From: Microbacterium sp. 70-16 | GTDB lineage: Bacteria > Actinomycetota > Actinomycetes > Actinomycetales > Microbacteriaceae | Reading direction: 5' to 3' | DNA: 64,000 bases | Assembly: GCF_001898315.1 (NCBI RefSeq) | Contig: NZ_MKTQ01000009.1 | Span: forward strand, 139,127-203,126 | Shown: positions 1 to 7,064 of the stretch, piece by piece | How the letters are laid out: each line of letters begins with the position of its first letter | Position numbering within the stretch: position 1 is the first letter of the stretch | Translations under genes and position numbers: made by a program | Notes under the pieces: model-generated | The model's database searches: none | Seen by the model: only the letters and a program-made list of their open reading frames with translations | Told to the model about the DNA's origin: nothing

Positions 1-1004
1 GCCGCGAGACCCGCGGTCAGCACGTCGTGCACGGCCGCCCGACGCACGTCGGCGGGGGCGAACAGCAGCGCGGGATCGAGGTTGCCCTGCAGCGTGAGAT
101 CGGTGCCGACGCGCGCGGTCGCCTCGTCGAGCGGCACGCGGTAGTCGACGCCGAGCGCATCGACTCCGACCGAGGCCATGTCGGCCAGAAGCTCGCCCGT
201 GCCGACGCCGAAGTGGATGAGCGGCACCGGCTCGGCGGTCTCGACCGCCCGCACCGGTGCGAGGGCCGCCGCCGACGCCGGCAGCACGGCACGGCGGTAG
301 TCGGCGGGAGCCAGGGCTCCCGCCCACGAGTCGAACAGCTGGCCGGCGCTCGCGCCCGCGCGCACCTGCAGCGCGAGGAACCGCCCCGTCACCTCAGCGA
401 GCCACATCGTCAGGTCGTGCCAGGCGGCCGGGTCGGAGTGGATGAGGCTGCGCGCGGCGAGGTGGTCCTTCGACGGACCGCCCTCGACGAGGTAGGCGGC
501 GAGGGTGAACGGCGCGCCGGCGAAGCCGATGAGCGGGATCGGCTCGCCGCGCTGTGCGGACTCCTCCGCGAGCATCGCGGTCGTGCGTCCCACGGCGTCG
601 GCGATCTCGCCGCCTCGCTGCTCGACGAGTGCCGGATCGATGCGCACGAGTTCGGCGATCTGCGCGGCCGTGCGCACGGGCTGCGCGAACACCGGCCCGC
701 GGCCGGCCGAGATCTCGACGTCGAGGCCGACGAGCTTCAGCGGCACCACGATGTCGCTGAAGAACACCGCGGCATCCACTCGGTGTCGCCGCACCGGCTG
801 CAGCGTGATCTCGCTTGCGAGCGCCGGATCGAGGCACGCGTCGAGCATCGATCCCCGGCTGCGCAGCGCCCGATACTCGGGCAGCGAGCGCCCCGCCTGC
901 CGCATCAACCACACCGGCGCGACCTCGGGCCGTCGGCCGCGCAGCGCCTGGATGAGCCGGGAAGAAGCTGTGTCGTGCGCGACGAGGGGGTGCGATGCAG
1001 GCAA
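1..1004 (-). CDS. hemE: Uroporphyrinogen decarboxylase HemE, C-terminus off the left edge
   Basis: Cytoplasmic enzyme of heme biosynthesis that decarboxylates uroporphyrinogen III to coproporphyrinogen III. Reading leftward, the frame gives the conserved N-terminal RQAGRSLPEY motif, the catalytic-Asp segment FFSDIVVPL, and later GFAGAPFTLAAYLVEGG and PLIHFGVGTG, all diagnostic of HemE. About 334 codons are present and the frame is open at base 1, so only the last residues are missing. I chose the TTG at 1004 because the product then begins PASHPLVAHDTASSRLI and a GAAGG sequence lies nine bases upstream; no ATG or GTG in this frame fits. It is divergent from hemA and shares its promoter region. 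Function is very secure from sequence; the start codon is an inference. Confidence 0.95.
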   Translation of the reverse strand, partial: MPASHPLVAHDTASSRLIQALRGRRPEVAPVWLMRQAGRSLPEYRALRSRGSMLDACLDPALASEITLQPVRRHRVDAAVFFSDIVVPLKLVGLDVEISAGRGPVFAQPVRTAAQIAELVRIDPALVEQRGGEIADAVGRTTAMLAEESAQRGEPIPLIGFAGAPFTLAAYLVEGGPSKDHLAARSLIHSDPAAWHDLTMWLAEVTGRFLALQVRAGASAGQLFDSWAGALAPADYRRAVLPASAAALAPVRAVETAEPVPLIHFGVGTGELLADMASVGVDALGVDYRVPLDEATARVGTDLTLQGNLDPALLFAPADVRRAAVHDVLTAGLA

Positions 1005-1039
1005 GAGCAGGAACCTTCGATGGGGCGAGCGAGTTAATC

Positions 1040-1065
1040 GTTATACTACTCACGATCCGAAGGAG
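1040..1065. promoter_or_regulatory. Shared divergent promoter of hemE and hemA
   Basis: The 72 bases between the hemE and hemA starts contain TATACT at 1042-1047 on the plus strand, a good -10 for hemA. The overlapping bases 1040-1045 read TATAAC on the minus strand, a good -10 for hemE. Predicted transcripts would have leaders of about 20-30 bases. An AAGGAG at 1060-1065 serves the hemA GTG. Clear -35 elements were not seen on either side. Confidence 0.6.
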
Positions 1066-1076
1066 CCCCCGCCGCC

Positions 1077-2378
1077 GTGCTCGTCTGCCTCTCCGCCCAC
1101 CAGCGCACGACATCGCTCGAAGACCTCGAGCGACTGTCGGTGATCGGCGACGCCGCCGCGACCGAGCTCACGGCGGCGCACGAGGCGATCCGCGGGGCCG
1201 TCGTCCTCGCCACCTGCAACCGCTTCGAGGCGTACTTCGACGTCGCCGATGCACCGGATGCCTCGCCGATCCCGGCGATGGATGCCGTCATGGAACGCCT
1301 CGCAGATCTCACCGCGCTGCCCTACCGGCACGTGCGCGACACGGTCGACTTCACGCACGGAGCGGGCGTCGCCCAGCACCTGTTCGCCGTCGCGGCGGGC
1401 CTGGACTCGGTCGCCGTCGGCGAGGACGAGATCGCCGGTCAGGTGCGGCGCGCGCTCGACGCCGCGCACGGCGAGGGCGTGACGACCTCGCCGCTCGAGC
1501 AGCTGTTCCAGCGCGCGACCGAGACCTCGCGCGCCGTCAAGAACTCCACGCGGCTCGGCGAATCGGGCCGCTCGCTCGTGCGCCTTGCAGTCGAGCTGGC
1601 GACTCCGCGGGTCGGTGAGTGGGAGGATGCCCGGGTGCTGCTCGTCGGGACGGGCCGGTATGCCGCGGCATCCCTCGCGGCCCTCCGTGCCGTCGGCGCG
1701 CGTGACATCCGCGTCCACTCGCGGTCGGGCCGCTCGCGGTTCGCGCAGCGTGAACATCTCGTCCCGATCAACGCCGCCGACTTCGCCCGCGAAGCGGCCG
1801 AGGCGACCGTCATCGTCACATGCACGACGACAACCGATCGCCCCGTCCTCACCGCCGAAGACCACCGCGCGGCGCGCGCCGACAGCACCGCTGAGCAGCT
1901 CATCATCGATCTGGGGATGCCCCGCAACGTCGACCCGGGCATCCGCGGTCTCGCCGGTGTCGAGCTGCTCGACCTCGACACGATCCGCGTGCACGCGCCG
2001 ATCGACGAGTTCGCCACCGTCGACGAAGCGCGCCTGATCGTGACGACGGCGGCGCAGCGTCACGCCGCCGCTGCCCGCGTGCACGAGGTCTCGCCCGCGG
2101 TCGTCGACATGCGCGGGTATGTGCACGGCGTGCTCGAGGCGGAGATCGCCCGGGCGCGCGCCCGCGGCAGCGATGATGACACCGAGGCGCTGCTGCGGCA
2201 CTTCTCCGGCGCGCTGCTGCACGGACTCATCGCGCAGGGCCACGGGCTCGCCTCGACCGGTCTCGGACCGGACTGGGCGGACGCCGTGCGCACGGTGTTC
2301 CCGGCGCCGGGCCCGTCTTCGGTGTCCGGGCCGGCCTCCGACTCGGCATCCAGTGCGCCCTCCACCTCGGAGGACTGA
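1077..2378 (+). CDS. hemA: Glutamyl-tRNA reductase HemA
   Basis: First committed enzyme of C5-pathway tetrapyrrole synthesis: NADPH-dependent reduction of Glu-tRNA(Glu) to glutamate-1-semialdehyde, in the cytoplasm. The 433-residue length is normal. The N-terminal catalytic domain carries the nucleophilic cysteine in ATCNRFEAYF (Cys47). A Rossmann segment follows near residues 185-200 (VLLVGTGRYAAASLAAL, a variant of the usual GxGxM motif), then DLGMPRNVDPGI. The C-terminus is the helical dimerisation region with a low-complexity Ser/Pro/Ala tail. The start is a GTG with AAGGAG 11 bases upstream. Its stop overlaps the ATG of the following LacI-type gene (TGATG), so the regulator is probably co-translated. 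Divergence from hemE suggests a heme gene cluster continuing to the left of the window. Confidence 0.95.
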   Translation: MLVCLSAHQRTTSLEDLERLSVIGDAAATELTAAHEAIRGAVVLATCNRFEAYFDVADAPDASPIPAMDAVMERLADLTALPYRHVRDTVDFTHGAGVAQHLFAVAAGLDSVAVGEDEIAGQVRRALDAAHGEGVTTSPLEQLFQRATETSRAVKNSTRLGESGRSLVRLAVELATPRVGEWEDARVLLVGTGRYAAASLAALRAVGARDIRVHSRSGRSRFAQREHLVPINAADFAREAAEATVIVTCTTTTDRPVLTAEDHRAARADSTAEQLIIDLGMPRNVDPGIRGLAGVELLDLDTIRVHAPIDEFATVDEARLIVTTAAQRHAAAARVHEVSPAVVDMRGYVHGVLEAEIARARARGSDDDTEALLRHFSGALLHGLIAQGHGLASTGLGPDWADAVRTVFPAPGPSSVSGPASDSASSAPSTSED

Positions 2379-3334
2379 TGAGCCGCGTCACGCTGCGCGA
2401 CGTCGCCCTGAAGGCGGGCGTGTCGACGGCCGCGACTAGTCAGGCCCTCAACGACCGCGGGAATCTGCGGCCCGAGACCCGCGAGCGAATCAAGGCGATC
2501 GCCGTCGAGCTCGGCTACTCGCCGAACCGCCACGCGGCGGCGCTGCGCAAGGGGCGCACGATGTCGATCGGCTTCGTGATGGCCGCCACTTCGCTGCAAG
2601 ACGGACGGCGCGCCCTGCAGCGTGCGCGGCAGCTCGACGCCCTCGTGGGCGCCGGCGCCGTGCGCGGGTTCACCGTGACGGTGCTGCCCGACACGCGTCC
2701 CGACCTGCTCGCCGGCGCCCAGATCGACGCGCTGTACTTCCCCGATCCCGCCGACCACCGCGCGATCCTGCACGAGGCGGAAGCAGCGGGCATCCCCGTC
2801 GCGGCGAACGATCTGACGGTGCCGGGCGGCATCACGATCCGCACGGGGTATGCCGCGGCGGTGCGCGCGGGGCTCGCCCACCTCGTCGAGACGGGCGCGC
2901 AGCGCATCGGGTTCCTCGTCGACGAGAGCGAAGTGCCGCGGGATCAGCTCGGTGAGAGCGCCTACCTCGCCTGGAGCGCCGTGAACGGCCGCACCCCGCT
3001 CGTCGCCCGCGTCGACGCAGGGCGGCGGCGCCTGATCAGCGCCGTCCACTCGCTGCTGGATGCCGGGGCCGACGCGATCTTCGCGTACTGCGAAGAAGGC
3101 CCCGAGATCTATCTGCACCTTGAGGAGATCGGCATCGTCATGCCCCGCGACCTGCAGCTGCTCGCGCTGTGCACGACGGGAGGCGAGCTGAACGACCGGC
3201 TCGGCATCACCCACGTGCGGCTGTACCCCGAGCGGGCACCCGAGGTCCTGTTCGACGCGCTGGAGCGCGAGCCGCACTCCACCCGCAGCGTCGAGCTGCC
3301 CTTCGAGCTCGTGCGCGGCTCCACCACGCGGTAG
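2378..3334 (+). CDS. LacI-family transcriptional regulator
   Basis: DNA-binding repressor-type protein of 318 residues. The N-terminal helix-turn-helix is clear (VTLRDVALKAGVSTAATSQA, about residues 4-23) followed by the hinge region LGYSPNRHAAALRKG. The remainder matches a periplasmic-binding-protein-like effector domain, here somewhat divergent and short of the usual 330-345 residues. The ATG overlaps the hemA stop, which is unusual placement because most LacI regulators sit beside sugar genes; no sugar genes flank it. The target and ligand cannot be inferred. It may control the downstream MFS gene, which has its own promoter-like TAGGAT. Confidence 0.85.
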   Translation: MSRVTLRDVALKAGVSTAATSQALNDRGNLRPETRERIKAIAVELGYSPNRHAAALRKGRTMSIGFVMAATSLQDGRRALQRARQLDALVGAGAVRGFTVTVLPDTRPDLLAGAQIDALYFPDPADHRAILHEAEAAGIPVAANDLTVPGGITIRTGYAAAVRAGLAHLVETGAQRIGFLVDESEVPRDQLGESAYLAWSAVNGRTPLVARVDAGRRRLISAVHSLLDAGADAIFAYCEEGPEIYLHLEEIGIVMPRDLQLLALCTTGGELNDRLGITHVRLYPERAPEVLFDALEREPHSTRSVELPFELVRGSTTR

Positions 3335-3354
3335 CCGCGGTCCGGCCCGCTAGC

Positions 3355-3372
3355 CCCCGAGCCTGTCGAGGG
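3355..3372. repeat. Dispersed CCCCGAGCCTGTCGAGGG repeat copy
   Basis: An 18-base element, partly self-complementary (CCC...GGG arms), lies between the LacI stop and the MFS gene. The same core CCGAGCYTGTCG occurs at 4681-4720 and several times inside hrpA (22188-22206 inverted, 23253-23325). I recall similar short repeats scattered through Microbacteriaceae genomes, so this is probably a REP-like family. Confidence 0.7.
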
Positions 3373-3398
3373 ACGCGCCGTCGTCATAGGATGACCCA

Positions 3399-4679
3399 AT
3401 GCCCTCGATCGCCGAACTGATCGCACCGCGGCGCCTGGGCACGAGCTTCCGGTGGCTGTTGAGCTCGTCGTGGACGAGCAATCTCGGCGACGGCATCGCG
3501 CTGTCGGCGGCACCGCTGCTGTTGGCATCCATGACCTCATCACCCCTGCTGGTGGCCGCCGGCGCCATGCTGCAGTATCTGCCGTGGCTGCTGTTCGGGC
3601 TGTACGCGGGCTCGGTCGCCGACCACCACGACCGCCGCCGGCTCGTGATGGCGGCCAACGCCGTGCGCGTCGCGATCGTGGGGGCGCTCGTCGTGTTCCT
3701 CGTCACGGGCCACGCGAACGTGTGGATCGTGCTGGCGACCGCATTCCTGTACGGCACCGCCGAGGTGTTCGCCGACTCGGCGGGCAGCACGCTGCTGCCG
3801 ATGTTCGTGCGGCCTGCCGACCTCGGCGTGGGCAACGCGCGCATGCAGGCCGGCTACCTCGTCGCGAATCAACTGGCAGGGCCTCCACTGGGAGCTTTCC
3901 TGTTCGCGATCGGGTCGTTCTGGCCCTTCCTGGTACAGATCCTCTGCGTCGCGCTCGCGGTCGTGCTGATCTCGCGTGTCGCGCACACGCCGGTTCCGGC
4001 GCGGGAGGCGGCGACGGATGCCGGTGCGCCGAAGCCGCATCCGATCCGGGAGGGGCTGCACTGGCTGCGCCACAATGCGCCGGTGCGCACGCTCGTGCTC
4101 ATCATCCTGGTGTTCAACGTGACGTGGGCGGCTCCCTGGGGCATCCTCGTGCTGTACGCGACCGAGCACCTGGGCATGGGCGCGGTCGGCTACGGCTCGC
4201 TCACGGCGGTGTCCGCCGTCGGCGGGTTCGTCGCGATAGCGAGCTTCGGCTGGCTCGAGCGGCACGTGTCGTTCGCGGCGCTCATGCGCGTCTGCCTGTC
4301 GCTCGAGGTGATCATGCACCTGGCGTTCGCGCTCACGACGGTGCCCGCTGTCGCGTTCGTGATCATGTTCTTCTTCGGCGCGTATGCGTTCGTGTGGGCG
4401 ACGATCTCAACGACCGTGCGTCAGCGCCTGGTCCCGATGCAGCTGCAGGGCCGGATCGCGTCGGTCAACATGGTCGGCGTCTTCGGCGGCCTCGTCATCG
4501 GACAGCTGCTGGGAGGTCTGATCGCGCAGGCGTGGGGCCTCACCGCACCCTGGTGGTTCGCGTTCGCGGGCTCTGCGATCACGCTCGCGCTCGTCTGGCG
4601 CCCGATCCGCAACATCGCCGCCGCGAAGCCCGTGCTGGAGGATGCCGCGGAAGAGGCATCCGGCGCGGGGGCGTCCTGA
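3399..4679 (+). CDS. MFS transporter, probable drug/metabolite exporter
   Basis: Integral membrane protein of 426 residues with the hydrophobic periodicity of a 12-helix major facilitator. The loop between helices 2 and 3 carries GSVADHHDRRRLVMAANAVR, a variant of MFS motif A (G-x-x-x-D-x-x-x-R-R), as in MFS_3-type exporters related to EntS and macrolide efflux proteins. The central loop (about 195-215) is short and charged. The C-terminus ends in an Ala/Glu-rich tail. TAGGAT at 3387-3392, six bases before the ATG, suggests a leaderless transcript. No neighbouring gene reveals the substrate, so only transport by proton antiport is inferred. Confidence 0.85.
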   Translation: MPSIAELIAPRRLGTSFRWLLSSSWTSNLGDGIALSAAPLLLASMTSSPLLVAAGAMLQYLPWLLFGLYAGSVADHHDRRRLVMAANAVRVAIVGALVVFLVTGHANVWIVLATAFLYGTAEVFADSAGSTLLPMFVRPADLGVGNARMQAGYLVANQLAGPPLGAFLFAIGSFWPFLVQILCVALAVVLISRVAHTPVPAREAATDAGAPKPHPIREGLHWLRHNAPVRTLVLIILVFNVTWAAPWGILVLYATEHLGMGAVGYGSLTAVSAVGGFVAIASFGWLERHVSFAALMRVCLSLEVIMHLAFALTTVPAVAFVIMFFFGAYAFVWATISTTVRQRLVPMQLQGRIASVNMVGVFGGLVIGQLLGGLIAQAWGLTAPWWFAFAGSAITLALVWRPIRNIAAAKPVLEDAAEEASGAGAS

Positions 4680-4680
4680 G

Positions 4681-4720
4681 CTCTGGCCCCCGAGCCTGTT
4701 CCTCTGGCCCCCGAGCCTGT
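4681..4720. repeat. Tandem pair of the CCCCGAGCCTGT repeat
   Basis: The 19-mer CTCTGGCCCCCGAGCCTGT occurs at 4681-4699 and again at 4702-4720, right after the MFS stop codon. It belongs to the same dispersed family seen at 3355 and inside hrpA. Confidence 0.7.
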
Positions 4721-4740
4721 CTAGCGACCTCCGTCGCGAA

Positions 4741-4920
4741 CCAGGTGTCACCCCCGACCACCTCACCCGCGCTGAGCTGTGCCGGCGCGCCACCTGCCTC
4801 CCGACGCCCGAATCCAGGTGGCGCTCCGAGCCACCTCACGCCCGCTGAACTGTTCCGGCGCGCCACCTCTTTCCCGACCTTCAGATCCAGGTATCACCCC
4901 GACCGCCTCACGCGCCCGAT
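4741..4920. repeat. 73-bp tandem repeat, about 2.5 copies
   Basis: CCAGGTG/CCAGGTA recurs at 4741, 4814 and 4887, an exact 73-base period. Shared blocks include CCACCTCAC or CCGCCTCACG and CCGGCGCGCCACCT. Each unit also holds inverted arms (CGCCACCT paired with AGGTGGCG across the unit boundary). The third copy runs into the 3' end of vapC (stop codon at 4908-4910). The units have diverged by substitutions, not by length. No coding frame fits. Confidence 0.75.
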
Positions 4921-5342
4921 CGCGCGGTGTAGACCACGGTGAAGCCCGCGGCGCCGGCGGCGTCGAGAAGGCGTCGGTCGCCGGACGCGAACACCAGGTC
5001 ACGCGCAGGGAACAGAAGCGCCGTCGCAAGGTGCATCGCGTCGTAGCCGCGCAAAGAGTGCGTCACCGCGAGATCCGCGGCTTCATCGATGACCGACGCA
5101 GAGACATCGACGAGGATCATGTTCGTGGCGTAGCGCCAGGCATCCTCTCGCACAGGTTCGTAGTCGGCCGCGGTGAGGCGTCCCAGCCGCAGCCCCATCC
5201 CGATGGCCGCCGCCGCTTCGACGATGATCAACCGTGAGCTCACGCGTGCGGTGGAGTCGCGCCACAAGCGAAGCGCCGCCGCAGACCCGCTTTCCTCGAC
5301 CAGCAGCGGGAAGAACGCGGAAGTGTCGAAGTAGACGATCAC
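4908..5342 (-). CDS. vapC: VapC-type PIN-domain ribonuclease toxin
   Basis: Predicted toxin of a type II toxin-antitoxin pair: a Mg-dependent endoribonuclease that cuts RNA when not bound by its antitoxin. The 144-residue length is typical. PIN-domain acidic residues are visible at Asp6 (VYFDTSAFFPLL), Glu42 (IIVEAAAA), Asp101 (YDAMHLATALL) and Asp122 (FASGDRRLLDAA), so the active site looks intact. The start is a GTG whose GTGA overlaps the stop of the upstream antitoxin gene, the usual coupling for such pairs. Its 3' end is embedded in the third copy of the 73-bp repeat. The RNA target is unknown. Confidence 0.9.
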   Translation of the reverse strand: MIVYFDTSAFFPLLVEESGSAAALRLWRDSTARVSSRLIIVEAAAAIGMGLRLGRLTAADYEPVREDAWRYATNMILVDVSASVIDEAADLAVTHSLRGYDAMHLATALLFPARDLVFASGDRRLLDAAGAAGFTVVYTARSGA

Positions 5343-5599
5343 TCGCCGCGTTGCCTCGACACCAGATCACTCAGCGGCCCGGCTGTCGACCGTGGGTGCG
5401 GCGTCGGCGGCTGAGACTGTCGCGGCGGCATCGCGAGTCCGTCATCGATGAGGCGCTGCAACACGGCATCCGCCTCGATGGGAACGATGGCTGCGACCAC
5501 CTTCCCTCTGTCGGTGATGACCACCCGCTCGCCCGAGCGCGCGACGTCGACGTACGCGCTCAGTTGGGCCTTGAGCTTGCGGATCCCCACGGTCTCCAT
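5339..5599 (-). CDS. vapB: VapB-like antitoxin, Phd/YefM family
   Basis: Antitoxin that should neutralise VapC and repress the operon. The N-terminus METVGIRKLKAQLSAYVDVA and RSGERVVITDRGKVVAAIVP are characteristic of the Phd/YefM DNA-binding fold; the C-terminal Pro/Gln-rich tail would wrap the toxin. I chose the ATG at 5599 because GGAGGT lies six bases upstream; an ATG eight codons earlier lacks a ribosome site. The product is 86 residues. The stop overlaps the vapC start. Inverted sequences just upstream (5614-5651) are likely autoregulatory. Confidence 0.88.
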   Translation of the reverse strand: METVGIRKLKAQLSAYVDVARSGERVVITDRGKVVAAIVPIEADAVLQRLIDDGLAMPPRQSQPPTPHPRSTAGPLSDLVSRQRGE

Positions 5600-5613
5600 G
5601 CGGCACCTCCGAT

Positions 5614-5651
5614 GTAGTCCCATCGTACGCCGGGTGCGACTACTTTGGGAC
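5614..5651. promoter_or_regulatory. Candidate vapBC operator
   Basis: Two nested inverted pairs lie just upstream of vapB: GTAGTC (5614-5619) with GACTAC (5638-5643), and GTCCCA (5617-5622) with TGGGAC (5646-5651). Antitoxins of this class usually bind such palindromes to repress their own operon. Binding is inferred. Confidence 0.45.
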
Positions 5652-5667
5652 CCACCGCGGCGGCAGA

Positions 5668-6180
5668 TCAGCGCGAGACCGCCCGCGCGAGAAGCACGCC
5701 GAGTTCATCGAGCCGGTTGACCCACGGCCCGGCCATCTCGCCCCGGGCGCCGCGACGGAACGCCTCTTCCAGCGTCACCCATTCGCTCTCGCAGACTTCG
5801 AGCGGGTCCAGTTCGAGCGACGGGTCGCCGTCGACGTGCGCGACGTAGAGATCGAACAGGGCGGATGCCTCGGTCACCCGCCCGACCAGCGCGAGGTCGT
5901 CCGGCGATACCCGCACCCCGGCCTCTTCGGCCAGTTCTCGCGCGGCCGTCTCAGCACTCGACTCACCGGCCAGCGCACTGCCGGCCGGGAACTCCCACGC
6001 GAGCGGCCAGTCCTTTATCGCGGCACGCCGCGTCATCAGCACGAGGCCGTCGCCCCGCACAACGCACACGGAGGCCACGATGTGGAACACCCCGGCCGGC
6101 ATCGCGTCACCGCGACGCTGCAGACGACCGAGCGGCGCGCCGTCGGCATCGGTGAGGTCCCACAGCTCGTCGTCGGCCAT
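5668..6180 (-). CDS. NUDIX hydrolase
   Basis: Cytoplasmic hydrolase of nucleoside diphosphates linked to another moiety. A perfect Nudix box is present: G-x5-E-x7-REL-x-EE-x-GV, covering GSALAGESSAETAARELAEE and the AGV that follows. The N-terminus (ELWDLTDADGAPLGRLQRRG) resembles the isopentenyl-diphosphate isomerase-like Nudix subgroup, where a short strand precedes the fold, but the length of 170 residues and context do not fix the substrate. It follows tatD on the same strand with a gap of two bases, so it is probably the last gene of a metG-tatD-nudix operon. Its physiological role could be house-cleaning of damaged nucleotides; that is only a guess. Confidence 0.88.
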   Translation of the reverse strand: MADDELWDLTDADGAPLGRLQRRGDAMPAGVFHIVASVCVVRGDGLVLMTRRAAIKDWPLAWEFPAGSALAGESSAETAARELAEEAGVRVSPDDLALVGRVTEASALFDLYVAHVDGDPSLELDPLEVCESEWVTLEEAFRRGARGEMAGPWVNRLDELGVLLARAVSR

Positions 6181-6182
6181 GC

Positions 6183-7064
6183 TCAGTCCTCGAAACTGCC
6201 GTACACCTCGAGGGTGTTCGCGGCGAGTTGCGCGCAGAACGCGTCGAGGTCGACGCCGAGCTCGGATGCCATGAACCGCACCGTCAGCGGGATCAGGTAC
6301 GGCGCGTTGGGCCGACCGCGCAGCGGCGCGGGGGTCAAGAACGGGGCATCCGTCTCGACGAGGATCCGATCGCGCGGCGTGACCGCGAGGGAATCCCGCA
6401 GGTTCTGCGCGTTCTTGAACGTGACGTTCCCCGCGAAGCTCAGCCAGTAGCCGCGGTCGGCGGCAATGCGCGCCATGTCGGCATCGCCGGAGAAGCAGTG
6501 GAACACCGTCCGCTCGGGTGCGCCGATCCGCTGAAGCGTCTCGAGCACCGCGTCGTGGGCGTCGCGATCGTGGATCTGCATCGCGATGTCGTGCTTCTTC
6601 GCGAGCGCGATGTGCGCCTCGAAGCTGGAGAACTGCGCGGGCACACCCTCTTCGCCCGTGCGGAAGAAATCCAGGCCGGTCTCGCCGATCGCCCGCACGC
6701 GCGGCTGAGCAGCCAGCTCGTCGATCACGGCGATCGCGTCCTCGAGCATGCCGCGCTCGGCATATACCGGCGCCTCGTTGGGGTGGATGGCGACCGCGGC
6801 GAGCACGCGAGGGTGGGATGCCGCGGCCCAGGCCGACCAGCGGCTCGACTCGATGTCTCCCCCGGCCTGCACGACACCCGCGACGCCGACGGCGACGGCG
6901 CGGTCGAGCTGCTCGTCGAGCGGCAGACCCTCGCCGTCCTCGATCTCGAGGTGGGTGTGGTTGTCGTAGACCGGCACGGTCAGCGGTTCGGGCGCGGGCG
7001 GGTACGAGGCATCCCGCGCGCCCTTCTCGCGCACGCGGACGTACTGCGACGGGTCGCCGCTCAC
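6183..7064 (-). CDS. tatD: TatD-family metal-dependent hydrolase (DNase)
   Basis: TIM-barrel amidohydrolase-related protein; family members are Mg/Zn-dependent 3'-5' exonucleases acting on DNA or RNA. The first metal motif is DNHTHLE, then GETGLDFFR (metal-binding Glu), QIHDRDAHD, FHCFSGDADMAR and ETDAPFLTP, which are all the hallmark TatD segments in order. The start is a GTG at 7064 whose GTGA overlaps the metG stop; the resulting protein is 293 residues. The coding frame extends further upstream into metG but without TatD-like sequence. Coupling to metG is common in actinobacteria. Confidence 0.92.
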   Translation of the reverse strand: MSGDPSQYVRVREKGARDASYPPAPEPLTVPVYDNHTHLEIEDGEGLPLDEQLDRAVAVGVAGVVQAGGDIESSRWSAWAAASHPRVLAAVAIHPNEAPVYAERGMLEDAIAVIDELAAQPRVRAIGETGLDFFRTGEEGVPAQFSSFEAHIALAKKHDIAMQIHDRDAHDAVLETLQRIGAPERTVFHCFSGDADMARIAADRGYWLSFAGNVTFKNAQNLRDSLAVTPRDRILVETDAPFLTPAPLRGRPNAPYLIPLTVRFMASELGVDLDAFCAQLAANTLEVYGSFED

